A DNA stretch of 64,000 nucleotides from Lysobacter sp. BMK333-48F3 (GCF_019733395.1 NZ_JAIHOO010000001.1:1116001-1180000); one strand, 5' to 3'; counted from the first letter of the stretch, positions 16,921 through 26,806 are shown. The notes: generated by a model not told the origin, from the sequence alone. Program-made: numbers and translations.

Positions 16921-17662
16921 GATCGACTCCTTGTGGCGGTTGGTACGCGGCGTGCCTCGATCAAGTCGAGCCGCGAAACGGCTTCGGCTTGAATGCATTG
17001 CCAGGCGGCATAGTCAGTCTCCTCCCTCCAGCAGCGAACGTATTGCGCTGCGTGCCACAGGCCAGGCCGGCGATGCGGGACGAGCCACGCTCCGTCGAAT
17101 GAGGCGTAGCAACCCATCGATGGCCCAAACCGGGTCAGGGCAGCATTTACGTCGATGCCACATCCATGGCGCAGCCCACAAACCCCACTCCTAGCCAGGG
17201 CCTGCGGCCAAGGCATGGACAACCTCAACCCTACCCAAGTACAGGCCACCCCCTGCATACCCATCAAGCAGGAATAGGGGTCCGGAAACAGGCGCAAACG
17301 GAAATCGGAACGGGCTCAATGAAAGTCCGCGCCGGCCCCTGTTTATCCAATCTTCGACACGATCGCGGACGCACGTGCTCATGCGCCGCATGAGCGCGAG
17401 TTTCGCGATGTGACGCTCGCCGCATTAATCGGAGATGGACAACTTGACAGGCGGATCGTCGCCCACCACAGTCGGCGGCGTCCTATAGCGCTGCACATGC
17501 ATGCGGCGCACTGCGCGGTTCGGCAACCGACCGCGCCACCGTCGTCATTGGTTCTCTGGGGGGAACGGCCGCGCCGCAGCGGGTTTGCCGCGCGTGGCTC
17601 GAGGTCGGCGCGTCCGCGCCCGCCTCCTTCCCTATCCATCAGGCATCTGGAGAACACACCTA
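16921..17662. other. Gene-poor divergent intergenic region
   Basis: About 740 bp between the leftward SnoaL-like gene and the rightward chitinase gene. Frames on both strands are short or low-complexity; a minus-strand frame at 16917-17297 was considered and not accepted. It probably holds both promoters; no clear -35/-10 pair was found. Confidence 0.4.
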
Positions 17663-19456
17663 ATGAGCGTCAGATTGTCAGGAATCTTGCTGTCCGGCTT
17701 TTTGCTGGCGGCCGGGCTGTCGCCCGCGCAGGCGCAGAGCGTCAGCTGCACGGGGATCGCCGAATGGAACGCGGCCACCATCTATAGCGCGGGCAGCAAG
17801 CTCGTCTATCAGGGGCGGCTGTACCAGGCGACCATGTCGATCTGGAATACGCCGCCCACGCACTGCCCCAGCTGCGGCTACTACCAGGACCTGGGCGCCT
17901 GCAGCGCGGGCGGCAACCCGCCGCCGACGGTCAGCCTGACCGCGCCGGCGAACGGCGCGAGCTTCACGGCAGGCGCCACCATCACCGCCACAGCGAACGC
18001 AGCCGATAGCAACGGCAGCGTCGCCCAGGTGCAGTTCTTCCGTGGCGGCACTTCGCTGGGCATCGATACCGCGTCTCCCTACAGCGCGACCTGGACCAAT
18101 GCGGCCGCAGGCAGCTACGCGATCACCGCGGTCGCCACCGACAACGAAGGCGCCACCACGACGTCCGCAGCGGCAAACATCACCGTCAATGCCGGGACGC
18201 CCGACACCACCGCACCCAGCGTGCCGGCCGGACTGGCCGCGACGTCGGTGACCTCGTCCAGCGTCAACTTGAGCTGGAACGCCTCCACCGACAATGCGGG
18301 CGGCAGCGGCGTCGCCGGCTACGACGTCTACCGCAACGGCACGCTGGTCGGCTCGCCTGCGGGTACGTCCTTCAGCGACACCGGCTTGGCCGCATCCACG
18401 GCCTACGCCTACCGCGTGCGTGCCCGCGACAACGCCGGCAACGCCTCGGCGCAGGGCACGCAGATCAGCGCGACCACCAGCGCCGGCGGCGACAACACCC
18501 TGCCGCGGCATGCGCTGGTGGGGTACTGGCACAACTTCACCAATCCGTCCGGTCCCACCATCCCGATCAGCCAGGTCGCCAACGACTTCGACGTCATCGT
18601 GGTCGCCTTCGGCGACGATGCGGGCAACGGCGCGGTCAGCTTCACGGTCGATCCGGGCGCCGGAACCGAAGCGCAGTTCAGGGCCGACGTGGCCGCGGCG
18701 CGGGCGCGCGGCAAGAAGGTCGTGCTGTCGCTGGGCGGCCAGAACGGCACGGTGACGCTGAACAACGCGACCCAGGTCGCCAACTTCGTCGCCAGCATGG
18801 AGGACCTGATCCGCTACTACGGTTTCGACGGCGTGGACATCGACCTGGAAAGCGGCGCGGGCGTCTACCACGGCGCGGCCGTGCAGACCAACCTGGTCGC
18901 GGCCGTCAAGCAGCTCAGTACGCGCATCGGTCCGTCGTTCTACCTGTCGATGGCGCCCGAGCACCCGTATGTCCAAGGCGGCTTCACCGCTTACAGCGGA
19001 ATCTGGGGCGCCTATCTGCCGATCATCGACGGACTGCGCCAGGAGCTGGACCTGATCCACGTGCAGTACTACAACAACGGCGCGCTGTATACGCCGTACA
19101 GCCAGAACGGCCTGGCCGAAGGCACGGTCGACATGCTGGTCGGCGCCAGCCTGATGCTGATCGAAGGGTTCAGGACCAACAACGGCACCGGCGTCGTCTT
19201 CAACGGCCTGCGGCCGGACCAGGTCGCGCTGGGACTGCCCTCGGGCCCCTCCTCGGCCAACAGCGGACAGGCCTCTTCGGCCACGATCGCCAATGCGCTG
19301 AACTGCCTGACGCGGCTGCAGAACTGCGGAACCATCCGGCCCCAGCAAGCCTATCCCACGTTCCGCGGCGTCATGACCTGGTCGATCAATTGGGACCGGC
19401 GCGACGGCTTCATCTTCTCCAGGCCGGTGCGGGCGACCTTGAACGCCCTGCCCTGA
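17663..19456 (+). CDS. Secreted GH18 chitinase with CBM5/12, Ig-like and Fn3 modules
   Basis: A 597-residue exported chitinase. A signal peptide (to AQAQS) is followed by a CBM5/12-type chitin-binding module ([22 protein letters not shown]), a bacterial Ig-like module (~residues 85-180, [15 protein letters not shown]), an Fn3 module (~185-275, [20 protein letters not shown]), and a GH18 barrel from ~280. The catalytic motif DGVDIDLE is residues 389-396, with Glu396 as proton donor. GGAG lies upstream of ATG 17663. The architecture resembles Streptomyces/Lysobacter-type ChiA-D enzymes and suits attack on crystalline chitin together with the LPMO encoded at 57.7 kb. Two hairpins, one with a T-tract, follow the gene. 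Confidence 0.95.
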   Translation: MSVRLSGILLSGFLLAAGLSPAQAQSVSCTGIAEWNAATIYSAGSKLVYQGRLYQATMSIWNTPPTHCPSCGYYQDLGACSAGGNPPPTVSLTAPANGASFTAGATITATANAADSNGSVAQVQFFRGGTSLGIDTASPYSATWTNAAAGSYAITAVATDNEGATTTSAAANITVNAGTPDTTAPSVPAGLAATSVTSSSVNLSWNASTDNAGGSGVAGYDVYRNGTLVGSPAGTSFSDTGLAASTAYAYRVRARDNAGNASAQGTQISATTSAGGDNTLPRHALVGYWHNFTNPSGPTIPISQVANDFDVIVVAFGDDAGNGAVSFTVDPGAGTEAQFRADVAAARARGKKVVLSLGGQNGTVTLNNATQVANFVASMEDLIRYYGFDGVDIDLESGAGVYHGAAVQTNLVAAVKQLSTRIGPSFYLSMAPEHPYVQGGFTAYSGIWGAYLPIIDGLRQELDLIHVQYYNNGALYTPYSQNGLAEGTVDMLVGASLMLIEGFRTNNGTGVVFNGLRPDQVALGLPSGPSSANSGQASSATIANALNCLTRLQNCGTIRPQQAYPTFRGVMTWSINWDRRDGFIFSRPVRATLNALP

Positions 19457-19469
19457 CCGGCAGCGAATA

Positions 19470-19501
19470 GTCGGAGGGCAAGGCTTCGCCTGCCCTCCGA
19501 C
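19470..19501 (+). terminator. Hairpin after chitinase gene
   Basis: GTCGGAGGGC pairs with GCCCTCCGAC, with an inner AGGC/GCCT extension. It starts 14 bp after the chitinase stop and stands in tandem with the T-tailed hairpin that follows. Confidence 0.55.
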
Positions 19502-19511
19502 GCCTCTCTAC

Positions 19512-19540
19512 TCGGCGCCCTCGATGGGCGCCGACTTTTT
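19512..19540 (+). terminator. Rho-independent terminator
   Basis: TCGGCGCCC pairs with GGGCGCCGA (loop TCGAT) and is followed by CTTTTT. On the plus strand this is a classical intrinsic terminator for the chitinase transcript. Confidence 0.8.
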
Positions 19541-19641
19541 GTGTCGCTGCCCTGGAGTCGATTCCAAGGCCAGGGCGCAGCCCGGTCGTCCCTGCATGCG
19601 GCACGAGAGCCTCGCACCATTAAGAGGGTCGGCCCCGCAGG

Positions 19642-20910
19642 CTATTCCTGCTGCTCGGGAAATTTGAATCCGATATAGGTGCCGGAACTCAATCCCATCA
19701 GCCCCAACAATGTGGCGCTGAACTCCGGCATGGCCAGGCTGTTGTAGACGGACGACAAGAACATGATTCCGAGCACGATCGTCCAGGCGAAGATCTGGAA
19801 TCGATGGAAGGAATAGCCATGGCGGTCGGCCATGACGTCGCGAAGGAATCCGCGCGTCGCGCGAGCCGGCTTTGTCGACTCCAGCGACGAGAGGCAGCGA
19901 TCCGCCTGGTCCAGCTGCGCCTTGCCCTGCTGAATCTGCTTGTCGATGCTGTCGCGGCCGGCCGTGTCGTCGGACGACATCGCAGCCGTAGATTCGGCAT
20001 CCGCGCACTGGGACTGCAAGTCGGCGACGGCCTGCTCCATCGTCTGTCGCCGCGCCAGCATGTCCCGCCGCTGCTCCGATCGCGCCGCTTCCTTGCTGGA
20101 ATCGATCAAGGCCTCGCTCAGCGCGGTTCCGGCGCTGATCCCCATCAGTCCCAGCAGCGACGGCGTGATCGTATCCAGCATGTCGGTGATCAGCCAGATC
20201 ACCAGGTAGGAAACGTAGACAAGAAAGAACCAGAACGCCATCTGCGTTCGCCCCAGGTTGTACGCCTTGGCTCTCCCATCGGCCGGATTGGGGCCCGGGT
20301 CGCGAACGATATTGGTTTTTCTTGCGAGGCGCACGAACAGCACCAGAGTGACCAAAGCGACGACCGTCGCGACCACTCCCCACTCCGGGGAAATGACCGT
20401 CATCTGGATCGGATTGCTCTTGTCGTAGACGGTGTCGAATGGCGAATGATCCTCCAAGCCGACGCTGAACCTCACCGGCCGCCGGATGCTCTCCGGCGCC
20501 CCCAGCAAGTCCGTCCAGAGCTCCCGGTTACCCGATGTGATCTTCAGATGGAAGTAGACACGCCCCTCGCGAGGATGGATTTCCTCCGGGTAATTGCCGC
20601 GAATCGCCCGGCCGTCGATGAAGGGAACGAGTTTTGTGGGATCGTGAGCGGCCGACCACTCCCTCAAGTTGTCGATCGTGACCTCTGCGATAGCGTCGAG
20701 CTGAAGCTCTCCTTCGACGCCGGAGACCTTCGGCGCCGAAATAGATACTGCCGCGGAGCCGGCCGGATCCGGGTTGATAGTGGCACCGCCGTACGCTGCC
20801 GCGGCCTGCGCATCGGAAACCTGCGCCCCTGCCTCGGCGGATGCCTCGCACAGGATCATCAGCGCCAACACTGGCGCAAGAACGAAATAGTTCCAGGCTC
20901 TATTCGACAT
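19642..20910 (-). CDS. Membrane protein of unknown function, partner of muramidase
   Basis: A 422-residue protein if started at ATG 20910; TTG 20928 is an in-frame alternative. A signal peptide or first helix (FVLAPVLALMILCEASA) leads into a ~130-residue beta-rich extracytoplasmic domain. Transmembrane helices follow near WGVVATVVALVTLVLFV, MAFWFFLVYVSYLVIWLIT, and FQIFAWTIVLGIMFLSSV at the C-terminus. Two similar motifs, LLGLMGISAGT and LLGLMGLSSGT, suggest an internal duplication separated by a long charged helical insert (~100 residues, possible coiled coil). The gene begins 54 bp after the muramidase stop on the same strand, so they form a likely operon. Function is unknown. Confidence 0.75.
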   Translation of the reverse strand: MSNRAWNYFVLAPVLALMILCEASAEAGAQVSDAQAAAAYGGATINPDPAGSAAVSISAPKVSGVEGELQLDAIAEVTIDNLREWSAAHDPTKLVPFIDGRAIRGNYPEEIHPREGRVYFHLKITSGNRELWTDLLGAPESIRRPVRFSVGLEDHSPFDTVYDKSNPIQMTVISPEWGVVATVVALVTLVLFVRLARKTNIVRDPGPNPADGRAKAYNLGRTQMAFWFFLVYVSYLVIWLITDMLDTITPSLLGLMGISAGTALSEALIDSSKEAARSEQRRDMLARRQTMEQAVADLQSQCADAESTAAMSSDDTAGRDSIDKQIQQGKAQLDQADRCLSSLESTKPARATRGFLRDVMADRHGYSFHRFQIFAWTIVLGIMFLSSVYNSLAMPEFSATLLGLMGLSSGTYIGFKFPEQQE

Positions 20911-20964
20911 GATCGTTCGCTTCGCCAATCCCTGAAGGAGCTCCCCGTCGGCAAACCGATACGG

Positions 20965-21549
20965 TCACGCACTGCGCATGCAGAACCGCGAATAGGCGGT
21001 GGCAAGCTTGGAGTCGTAGCAGTTCCTGGAAAACTCCGGCCCGTTGTACGTGGCCGCGAAACCTTTCCAGTCTTTGCCCCGCAGTGCGCGGATCAGCTTC
21101 GGATGGGCGATCAGGCGGGAGAATGCGGCCAGTTGGGCGTCCGCGCTTTCCTTGTTCGCGGCGACGAAAGCTTCGACATCGTCGAACCCGCACATGGCGT
21201 AATTGAATCCCATGATCTGAAACGCGCCCCAACTCGCGGACTCCAGCGCGGCCGCGCGATCGAGGACGCAGGCGGCATCCATCCGCCTCCATTCTCCCGC
21301 CACCGAGCCGGAGTACTTGGTTCTATCCCAATGGGGATAGCTCAGCTCGGGATGGCTGGAGTCGAAGCGCCCCTTGGTCTGGCGATGGAACACGTGGCCT
21401 TCGAAAAGGATCTTGGGCAGTTGCGAAGGCGGCCGCATGAATCCGCTGCCCGAGGACTCGACCTCGGCCACGGCTTTCAGGCTGGCTTCGTCCACGCCCA
21501 GCGATTCCGCTAGGGTTTTCCACGCCTGCGGCGAGATGACCCGATTCAT
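20965..21549 (-). CDS. N-acetylmuramidase (PF11860, DUF3380-type)
   Basis: A 194-residue protein matching the phage-endolysin-like N-acetylmuramidase family: AVAEVESSGSGF (Glu29/Glu31, catalytic region), LPKILFEGHVFHR, DSSHPELSYPHWDR, AALESASWGAFQIMGFNYAMCGF, and AFSRLIAHPKLIRALRGKDW followed by FAATYNGPEF. It cleaves the glycan backbone of peptidoglycan. The start at 21549 has GGTGGAG six bases upstream; no signal peptide is present, so export would need a secretion system, a holin-like partner or lysis. No other phage genes are near. The downstream co-oriented membrane protein could be an immunity or release partner. Confidence 0.9.
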   Translation of the reverse strand: MNRVISPQAWKTLAESLGVDEASLKAVAEVESSGSGFMRPPSQLPKILFEGHVFHRQTKGRFDSSHPELSYPHWDRTKYSGSVAGEWRRMDAACVLDRAAALESASWGAFQIMGFNYAMCGFDDVEAFVAANKESADAQLAAFSRLIAHPKLIRALRGKDWKGFAATYNGPEFSRNCYDSKLATAYSRFCMRSA

Positions 21550-21903
21550 TTCAGTCTCCACCTGGATGAGGTCGATGCGAGGGACGAGCCGCGATAGCGG
21601 TACGGATGGCCAAGGATGGCGCGCACATCGAGTACAGGCACGCAGCAGTCCGCCATTCAATGCCGTCGGCTGCCTCTGCTTCCGTTCAACGCTGCAACGC
21701 CCGACTCGTGAACCGCACCAGCCAAGCAACCGGGCAACGGGAAATCGCGGCAGAGCCCCCCTCCCCTGGATCTCTCGCGCTCTTGGACCGGGAGCGGCCT
21801 CGACCAGTCCTTGCTTCGATGGCGCCTTAAACCCTTCGCCGCCGAAACGCATCGCACAGAGGCCGTCGCAAGGACGGCCCAACACCACCCAAGGGGAGTC
21901 TGC
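21550..21903. other. Divergent control region
   Basis: 354 bp between the muramidase and serine hydrolase genes, which point away from each other. I see no gene, strong hairpin or consensus promoter; it presumably contains both promoters. Confidence 0.4.
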
Positions 21904-23022
21904 ATGCTGTCCGGAACGAAACGCACCGCCACCTTCTTTGTTGCGATCCTGATGACGGTGCCGTGCCTGGCGTCCGCAGCCGACGCCTTGGACGAAGCCA
22001 ACGGCAAGGCCCGTCGGTTCGTCCGCCAGACCATGCAGGAGCAGCGGATACCGGGCCTGCAGATCGCGGTCATTCGCGACGGCCGGGTCGTGCTGTCGGA
22101 AAGCCACGGTTTCGCCAATGTCGAGAACCGCGTGCCGGTGAACGATACGACGCTGTTCCCGATCAATTCCGCGACCAAGCCCTTCACCGGAGTGGCGCTG
22201 ATGCAACTGGTCGCCGATGGGCGGGTGGAGCTGGATGCGCCGATCTCGCGCTATCTGGACGATCTGCCGATCGCCTGGCGCGAGATCCGCGTGCGCCAAT
22301 TGCTCGGCCATACTTCCGGCCTGCCCGACATCGTCGACGGCGACGGGTTGGTGGGAGGAGGCACCGAGTCGCAAGCCTGGGCGGCGGTCAAGCAGCGACC
22401 GCTGGAAGCGCCGGCAGGCGAACGATTCGCCTACAACCAGACCAACTACGGCCTGCTGGCGCAGATCGTGACCCGGCTGACCCATCGGCCCTTCGAACGC
22501 TTCCTGGCGGAGCGTCAATTCGCCGTGGCGGACATGCCTTCGACCACGTTCGGCGACAGTTACGACTTGGTACCCAATGCGGCGACGGTCTACAGCCTCT
22601 CGCCTCGCGGCAGCTTGGCCGCGGACGATAGCCATCGGCTGTCGCATTGGTTCTACGACATCCCCTACAGCCTGTGGTCGGGCGGAGGCATCCAGACCAC
22701 CGCCGGCGAGCTGTCGCGCTGGCTGCTCGCGCTGTCGAACGGGCGGCTGATCGATCCGTCCGCGGTCCAGCGCATGTGGACGCCGGAAAAGCTGAGCGAT
22801 GGCGGCGATGCGGACTGGGGCCTCGGCTGGCCGGTGCTGCAGTCGTCTCCGCCTCGGCGGGTGGCGGGTATCGGCGGCGCACGCGCCGCATTCGTCGTCT
22901 ATCCGGACCAAGGCCTGACGGTGATCGTGCTGACCAATCTTGCCGGATCGAACCCGCAAAGGTTCATACCGAAGATCGCCGAGTTCTATCTGCCGCCCGA
23001 GCAAACCGCGCCCCGCCGTTAA
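21904..23022 (+). CDS. Secreted serine hydrolase, class C beta-lactamase/PBP fold
   Basis: A 372-residue protein with AGGGGAG before ATG 21904 and a signal peptide ending at ASAAD. It carries the beta-lactamase (PF00144) pattern: SATK as the S-x-x-K nucleophile motif, QLLGHTSGLPD, and FAYNQTNYGLLAQIV at the YxN position. That motif reads Y-N-Q rather than Y-x-N, which is seen in some esterase-like members and argues against a true beta-lactamase. The C-terminal GGARAAFVVYPDQG takes the place of the KTG/HxG motif. Likely an esterase or D-amino-acid peptidase of the periplasm; substrate unknown. Confidence 0.88.
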   Translation: MLSGTKRTATFFVAILMTVPCLASAADALDEANGKARRFVRQTMQEQRIPGLQIAVIRDGRVVLSESHGFANVENRVPVNDTTLFPINSATKPFTGVALMQLVADGRVELDAPISRYLDDLPIAWREIRVRQLLGHTSGLPDIVDGDGLVGGGTESQAWAAVKQRPLEAPAGERFAYNQTNYGLLAQIVTRLTHRPFERFLAERQFAVADMPSTTFGDSYDLVPNAATVYSLSPRGSLAADDSHRLSHWFYDIPYSLWSGGGIQTTAGELSRWLLALSNGRLIDPSAVQRMWTPEKLSDGGDADWGLGWPVLQSSPPRRVAGIGGARAAFVVYPDQGLTVIVLTNLAGSNPQRFIPKIAEFYLPPEQTAPRR

Positions 23023-23292
23023 CGCCGCCGGCCTCGCCGTCGATCCACCGCTTCGCGCCTGCGCGACGCAAAGCGCCGCCGCGTCGAACGTCGTCGCTCG
23101 ATCGGCGCCGGCAGGTACCGGCAGACCGGCCCGCGCATGATGCGACGCATCATGTGCTAGCGTCGCCCGTTCCAGGCGCGCCGGAAGTCGCCGCCGTTTT
23201 CGGCCGGCTCGCGTCGTCGCGATACGCGATGCGCGCGCCGTCACGGCCTGGCCGGGGATGGGTCGCGGCGGCTTTCAACGGAGGAAAACCGC

Positions 23293-23556
23293 ATGAAGGG
23301 ATGGATTGCCAGAACCGCCGCGCTCGCCTTGTTCGCGGCCCTGATGGGCTCGGCTTCGCCGGTCGCCGCCGAGCCGACCTACGCCTGCACCGCAGCGACG
23401 GAAGGCCACTTGTTCCAGGTCGCCTACGACCATCCGTACGACCCGGGCTCGTTCTATCAGTGCCGGGCCGGCGCGTGGCGGCTGATCGGGGTATGCACGC
23501 CCAGCCACGGCTGTCCGCCGCCGCCGGATCCGAACGGGCCGATCGTCGAGGTGTAA
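23293..23556 (+). CDS. Small secreted cysteine-containing protein
   Basis: An 87-residue precursor with a very good ribosome site (GGAGGAAAA) and a clean signal peptide (cleavage near VAAEP). The mature ~60 residues have four Cys (YACT, FYQC, GVCT, HGC), enough for two disulfides, and end in a Pro-rich tail. The spacing with SFYQCRAGAW resembles small carbohydrate-binding or toxin-like folds, but I recognise no family. It follows the serine hydrolase gene by 270 bp on the same strand. Confidence 0.7.
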   Translation: MKGWIARTAALALFAALMGSASPVAAEPTYACTAATEGHLFQVAYDHPYDPGSFYQCRAGAWRLIGVCTPSHGCPPPPDPNGPIVEV

Positions 23557-23759
23557 GCGCGAGATTGCGGCGCAAGCGGCGCGCGCGAGGCGGGGCCAGT
23601 CCCGCCTCGCGCTTCGAACGAGCGCGCAAGCGCGGCGATGGTCGATCCAGGCTCGCCATGCGAACATCTCGCGCCCGGCTGGTGAGGCGCGCCGTGGCTG
23701 ACGGCGTGCAGTCGCAGCCGTGACCTTGCGCCAGTTTTCATTCTGAAAGAGTTTCGTTG

Positions 23760-24053
23760 ATGGACCTGCCCCAACTCGGCGAGTTCCTGCTCGGCGCCTT
23801 GCTATCGGCCGTCGTATTCCTGGCCAATGTCGCACGCCCTCGCTTTCTCGGAGTTGTTTCCCCGAACCTGGGCCACGTCGACCGCGACGATCTGGTCAAG
23901 TCGCTCAACCAGACCTTGCTGATCTCCGCTGTCGCGACCGTCGCTTGCTTGCTGCTGTACGACCTGGACAGGCCGGAACGGGCGTTTCCGGTACTCGGCG
24001 TCGCCGCCGGCACGCTGGCGGTGTATACGGTAGCGATGTTCCGCTTGAAGTAA
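23760..24053 (+). CDS. Small three-helix membrane protein
   Basis: A 97-residue protein with three predicted membrane segments: LLGALLSAVVFLANVA, TLLISAVATVACLLLYDL and VLGVAAGTLAVYTVAMF, separated by a charged loop (NLGHVDRDDLVKSL). ATG 23760 is preferred over TTG 23757. GAAAGAG lies 8-9 bases upstream. I recognise no family. It stands alone between the small secreted protein and the convergent GH92 gene. Confidence 0.65.
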   Translation: MDLPQLGEFLLGALLSAVVFLANVARPRFLGVVSPNLGHVDRDDLVKSLNQTLLISAVATVACLLLYDLDRPERAFPVLGVAAGTLAVYTVAMFRLK

Positions 24054-24313
24054 CGGCGCGCCGCCTGCCGCTCCACCCGCCATGCCGCGCACGTACCCAG
24101 CCGAGCCGGCGCTCTTCCGCGAACGCGGCTACTTGCCAGGATTCCGCAGCGCCATGACGCTGGAGCCGCTGCGCCGATCGATCCAGGTCAAGCGCCTGAT
24201 CGAGGGCAAGGGCGGAACGTCCTTGCGCCGGCCACCGGTCTTCCGGCAGACCGGCTCCTGCTCGGCGGCGGTGCGCGTGTCGCAACTGCAGTCCACGCTT
24301 TCATCCCTCATCC

Positions 24314-26722
24314 TCAGCGCTTGCCGCTCATCGAATACGGCCGCGCTGCCGGATCCGTCGCCCAGGCTTTGTCCGGTTCGGCCTGCATGACGAAACGCAG
24401 CTCGCCGCCGGCGAGGATCTCGTCGTGGCGCAGGTAGGCGCGGTCCAAGGGCTGGCCGTTGAGGGTCGCGCTGCCGATGTAGGGGCGGGCTGCGTTCAGG
24501 CCTTCGGCGACGATGCTGAAGCGCTTGCCATTGGGCAGGTTGAGCGTGGCCTTGGGCAGGAACGGGCGGCCGATGATGTATTCGTTGCTGCCGGGGGCGA
24601 CCGGGTAGAAGCCTAGCGCGGTGAATACGTACCAGGCCGACATCTGGCCGAGGTCGTCGTTGCCGGCCAAGCCGTCGGGACGCGGCGCGTATTGGCTGGC
24701 CATGATCTGGGCCAGGCGTTCCTGGCTGCGCCAGGGTTGGCCGGCGTAGGCGTACAGATAAGCCACGTGATGGCTGGGCTCGTTGCCGTGCGCGTACCAG
24801 CCGATCAGGCCGGTGATGTCTTCCATGTGGGCGAAGACCTTCGGGTCGACCTTGGCGTCGAACACCTGGTCGAGACGCTCGATCAGCTTCTGCTCGCCGC
24901 CGTGCGCGGCGGCGAGGCCGGCGACGTCCTGCGGCACGTACCAGGAGTACTGCCAGGCGTTGCCCTCGGTGTAGTCGGTGCCGTAGCCGCTGGCGCTGGG
25001 ATCGAAGGGCTCGCGGAAGGCACCGTCGCGCTTGCGCGCGCGCATGAAGCCGGTCGACGCATCGAAGGCATGGCGCCAGTTCCCGGCCCGTTTTTCGAAT
25101 CGCTCGGCGATGTCCCCACGCCCCATCGCCCCGGCCATGCGCGCGATGCTCCAGTCGTCGTAGGCGTACTCCAAGGTCTTGGACGCGGCCTCGCCTTCCT
25201 CGTCGATCGGCACGTAGCCCAGCTGCTTGTATTGGGCGATGCCGTCGTAAGGGCCGTAGTCGGCGCTGGCGACCATCGCCTGCAAGGCTTCGTCGGCATC
25301 GAAGCCGCGGATGCCTTTCATGTACGCGTCGGCGATCACCGGCACGGCGTGGTAGCCGACCATGCACCAGGTTTCCTGGCCATGAAAGGCCCATACCGGC
25401 AGCACGCCGTAGGGGCTGTGGCGGCGCGCGGCGAGCAGCGAGTTGACGAAGTCGGCGTTGCGGCGCTCGGGCTGGACCAGGGTCAGCAAAGGATGCAGCG
25501 CGCGGTAGGTGTCCCACAGCGAGAAGGTCGAATAGTTGGTCCAGCCTTTGGCTTGGTGCACGGCGTTATCGGGGCCGCGATAGCGGCCGTCGGCGTCCAT
25601 GAACAAGGTCGGGCCGAGCAGGCTGTGGTAGAGCGCGGTGTAGAAGCTCTTGCGCTGCGGCTCGGGCGCGTCCAGCTCGACCGCCGACAAGGCCTCGCTC
25701 CAGCGCTGGCGCGCCTGCGCGCGCACGGCGTCGAAATCGAAGCCGGGCACTTCGGCGTCGAGGTTGGCGATGGCGCTGTCTTCGCTGACCGGCGAGATCG
25801 CGAGCTTGACGATCAGCTCCCGGCCCGCGGCTTCGGCGAAATCCAGGCTGGCGACCAGCTGCCGGCCTTCGATCTGGGCGCGCTGGCGCGGGTCTTTCTC
25901 GCCCGGCGGCGGGAAGCCCTTGTAGACCACCTCGGCTTCGGTGTCGTGCAAGGCGTGGCCGCTGAGCGGGCGCGAGAAGCGCATGGCGAAGTACAGCTGC
26001 CGGCCCGGCGCCCAGCCGCGGGTTTCGCGGAAGCCGGTGACGGTGCCGTCGGCGCGCAGGCGCAGCCGCGACCACAGCACCTTGCCGGGGTAGTCGTACA
26101 GGCTGGTGCGCAGGTCGATCAGCAGGTGCGCGCTCTGCCCGGCCGGGTAGCGGTAGCGGTGCACGCCGACGCGTTCGCTGGCGGTGAGTTCGGCGCGGAT
26201 CTTGTAGTCGTCCAGAGTGACCGCGTAATAGCCGGGCTCGGCGCGCTCGTCGTCGTGGCGGAACGCGGAGCGGTAGCCGCTGCGCGGGGTCTTGGCCTCG
26301 CCGCGTTCGAGCTTGACCTCGCCGGCGATCGGCATCAGCAGCACGTCGCCGAGGTCGGAGTGGCCGGTGCCGGAGAAATGGGTATGGGAGAAGCCCACGA
26401 TGGTGGGATCGCCGTGGCGGTAGCCGGCGGCCCAGCCGTAGGCTTCCTTGCGCGGCTTGATCTCGGTGTCCGGGCTGAGCTGGACCATGCCGAACGGGAC
26501 CGTCGCGCCGGGATAGGTATGGCCTTCGCCGCCGGTGCCGATGAAGGGGTCGACCGCGCGGTAGGCGCGCTGGCCGGCGTCGCCGGCCGGGGCGGCCAGG
26601 ACGGGACCGGCGCAGAATGCGGCGCAGGCGCCCCCGACCAGGACGACGGCCAGGCCGGCGCGCCAGCGGCGCGCGGCGGGACGGGACGGGCGGACGGGGG
26701 ACGACGGGATCGGCCGGGTCAT
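24314..26722 (-). CDS. GH92 family alpha-mannosidase, exported
   Basis: An 802-residue exo-alpha-mannosidase with an N-terminal signal (LAVVLVGGACAAFCAGPVLA). GH92 signatures are strong: VDPFIGTGGEGHTYPG, ATVPFGMVQLSPDT, THFSGTGHSDLGD, FSLWDTYRALHPLL, TEGNAWQYSWYVPQD and GNDDLGQMSAWYVF. Family enzymes are calcium-dependent and release mannose from alpha-1,2- and related N-glycan or yeast-mannan linkages. The start at 26722 has GGAG upstream. It is transcribed away from the LacI-FucP-kinase-isomerase operon across a 240-bp region with two LacI-type palindromes, so it is very likely induced together with mannose uptake and catabolism. Confidence 0.96.
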   Translation of the reverse strand: MTRPIPSSPVRPSRPAARRWRAGLAVVLVGGACAAFCAGPVLAAPAGDAGQRAYRAVDPFIGTGGEGHTYPGATVPFGMVQLSPDTEIKPRKEAYGWAAGYRHGDPTIVGFSHTHFSGTGHSDLGDVLLMPIAGEVKLERGEAKTPRSGYRSAFRHDDERAEPGYYAVTLDDYKIRAELTASERVGVHRYRYPAGQSAHLLIDLRTSLYDYPGKVLWSRLRLRADGTVTGFRETRGWAPGRQLYFAMRFSRPLSGHALHDTEAEVVYKGFPPPGEKDPRQRAQIEGRQLVASLDFAEAAGRELIVKLAISPVSEDSAIANLDAEVPGFDFDAVRAQARQRWSEALSAVELDAPEPQRKSFYTALYHSLLGPTLFMDADGRYRGPDNAVHQAKGWTNYSTFSLWDTYRALHPLLTLVQPERRNADFVNSLLAARRHSPYGVLPVWAFHGQETWCMVGYHAVPVIADAYMKGIRGFDADEALQAMVASADYGPYDGIAQYKQLGYVPIDEEGEAASKTLEYAYDDWSIARMAGAMGRGDIAERFEKRAGNWRHAFDASTGFMRARKRDGAFREPFDPSASGYGTDYTEGNAWQYSWYVPQDVAGLAAAHGGEQKLIERLDQVFDAKVDPKVFAHMEDITGLIGWYAHGNEPSHHVAYLYAYAGQPWRSQERLAQIMASQYAPRPDGLAGNDDLGQMSAWYVFTALGFYPVAPGSNEYIIGRPFLPKATLNLPNGKRFSIVAEGLNAARPYIGSATLNGQPLDRAYLRHDEILAGGELRFVMQAEPDKAWATDPAARPYSMSGKR

Positions 26723-26790
26723 CCGGGCACTCCGTATCGGAACTGGGCGGCAGGAACGCGTCCGGGTCGGCAAAAACGGCCCGGAGGCCT

Positions 26791-26806
26791 TTTAGATCGT
26801 TCTAAA
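26791..26806. promoter_or_regulatory. Probable LacI-family operator 1
   Basis: TTTAGATCGTTCTAAA is a 16-bp inverted repeat (TTTAGA/TCTAAA arms) located 69 bp upstream of the GH92 start. It is nearly identical to a second site 102 bp away. Size and symmetry suit a LacI/GalR dimer. Confidence 0.75.

Noticed and set aside
16917..17297. 126-codon minus-strand frame overlapping the start of the SnoaL-like gene
   Set aside because: No ribosome site, no domain, and it overlaps the leader of a well-supported gene.
20965..21549. Muramidase as part of a prophage
   Set aside because: No capsid, tail, integrase or holin gene is found within several kilobases on either side.
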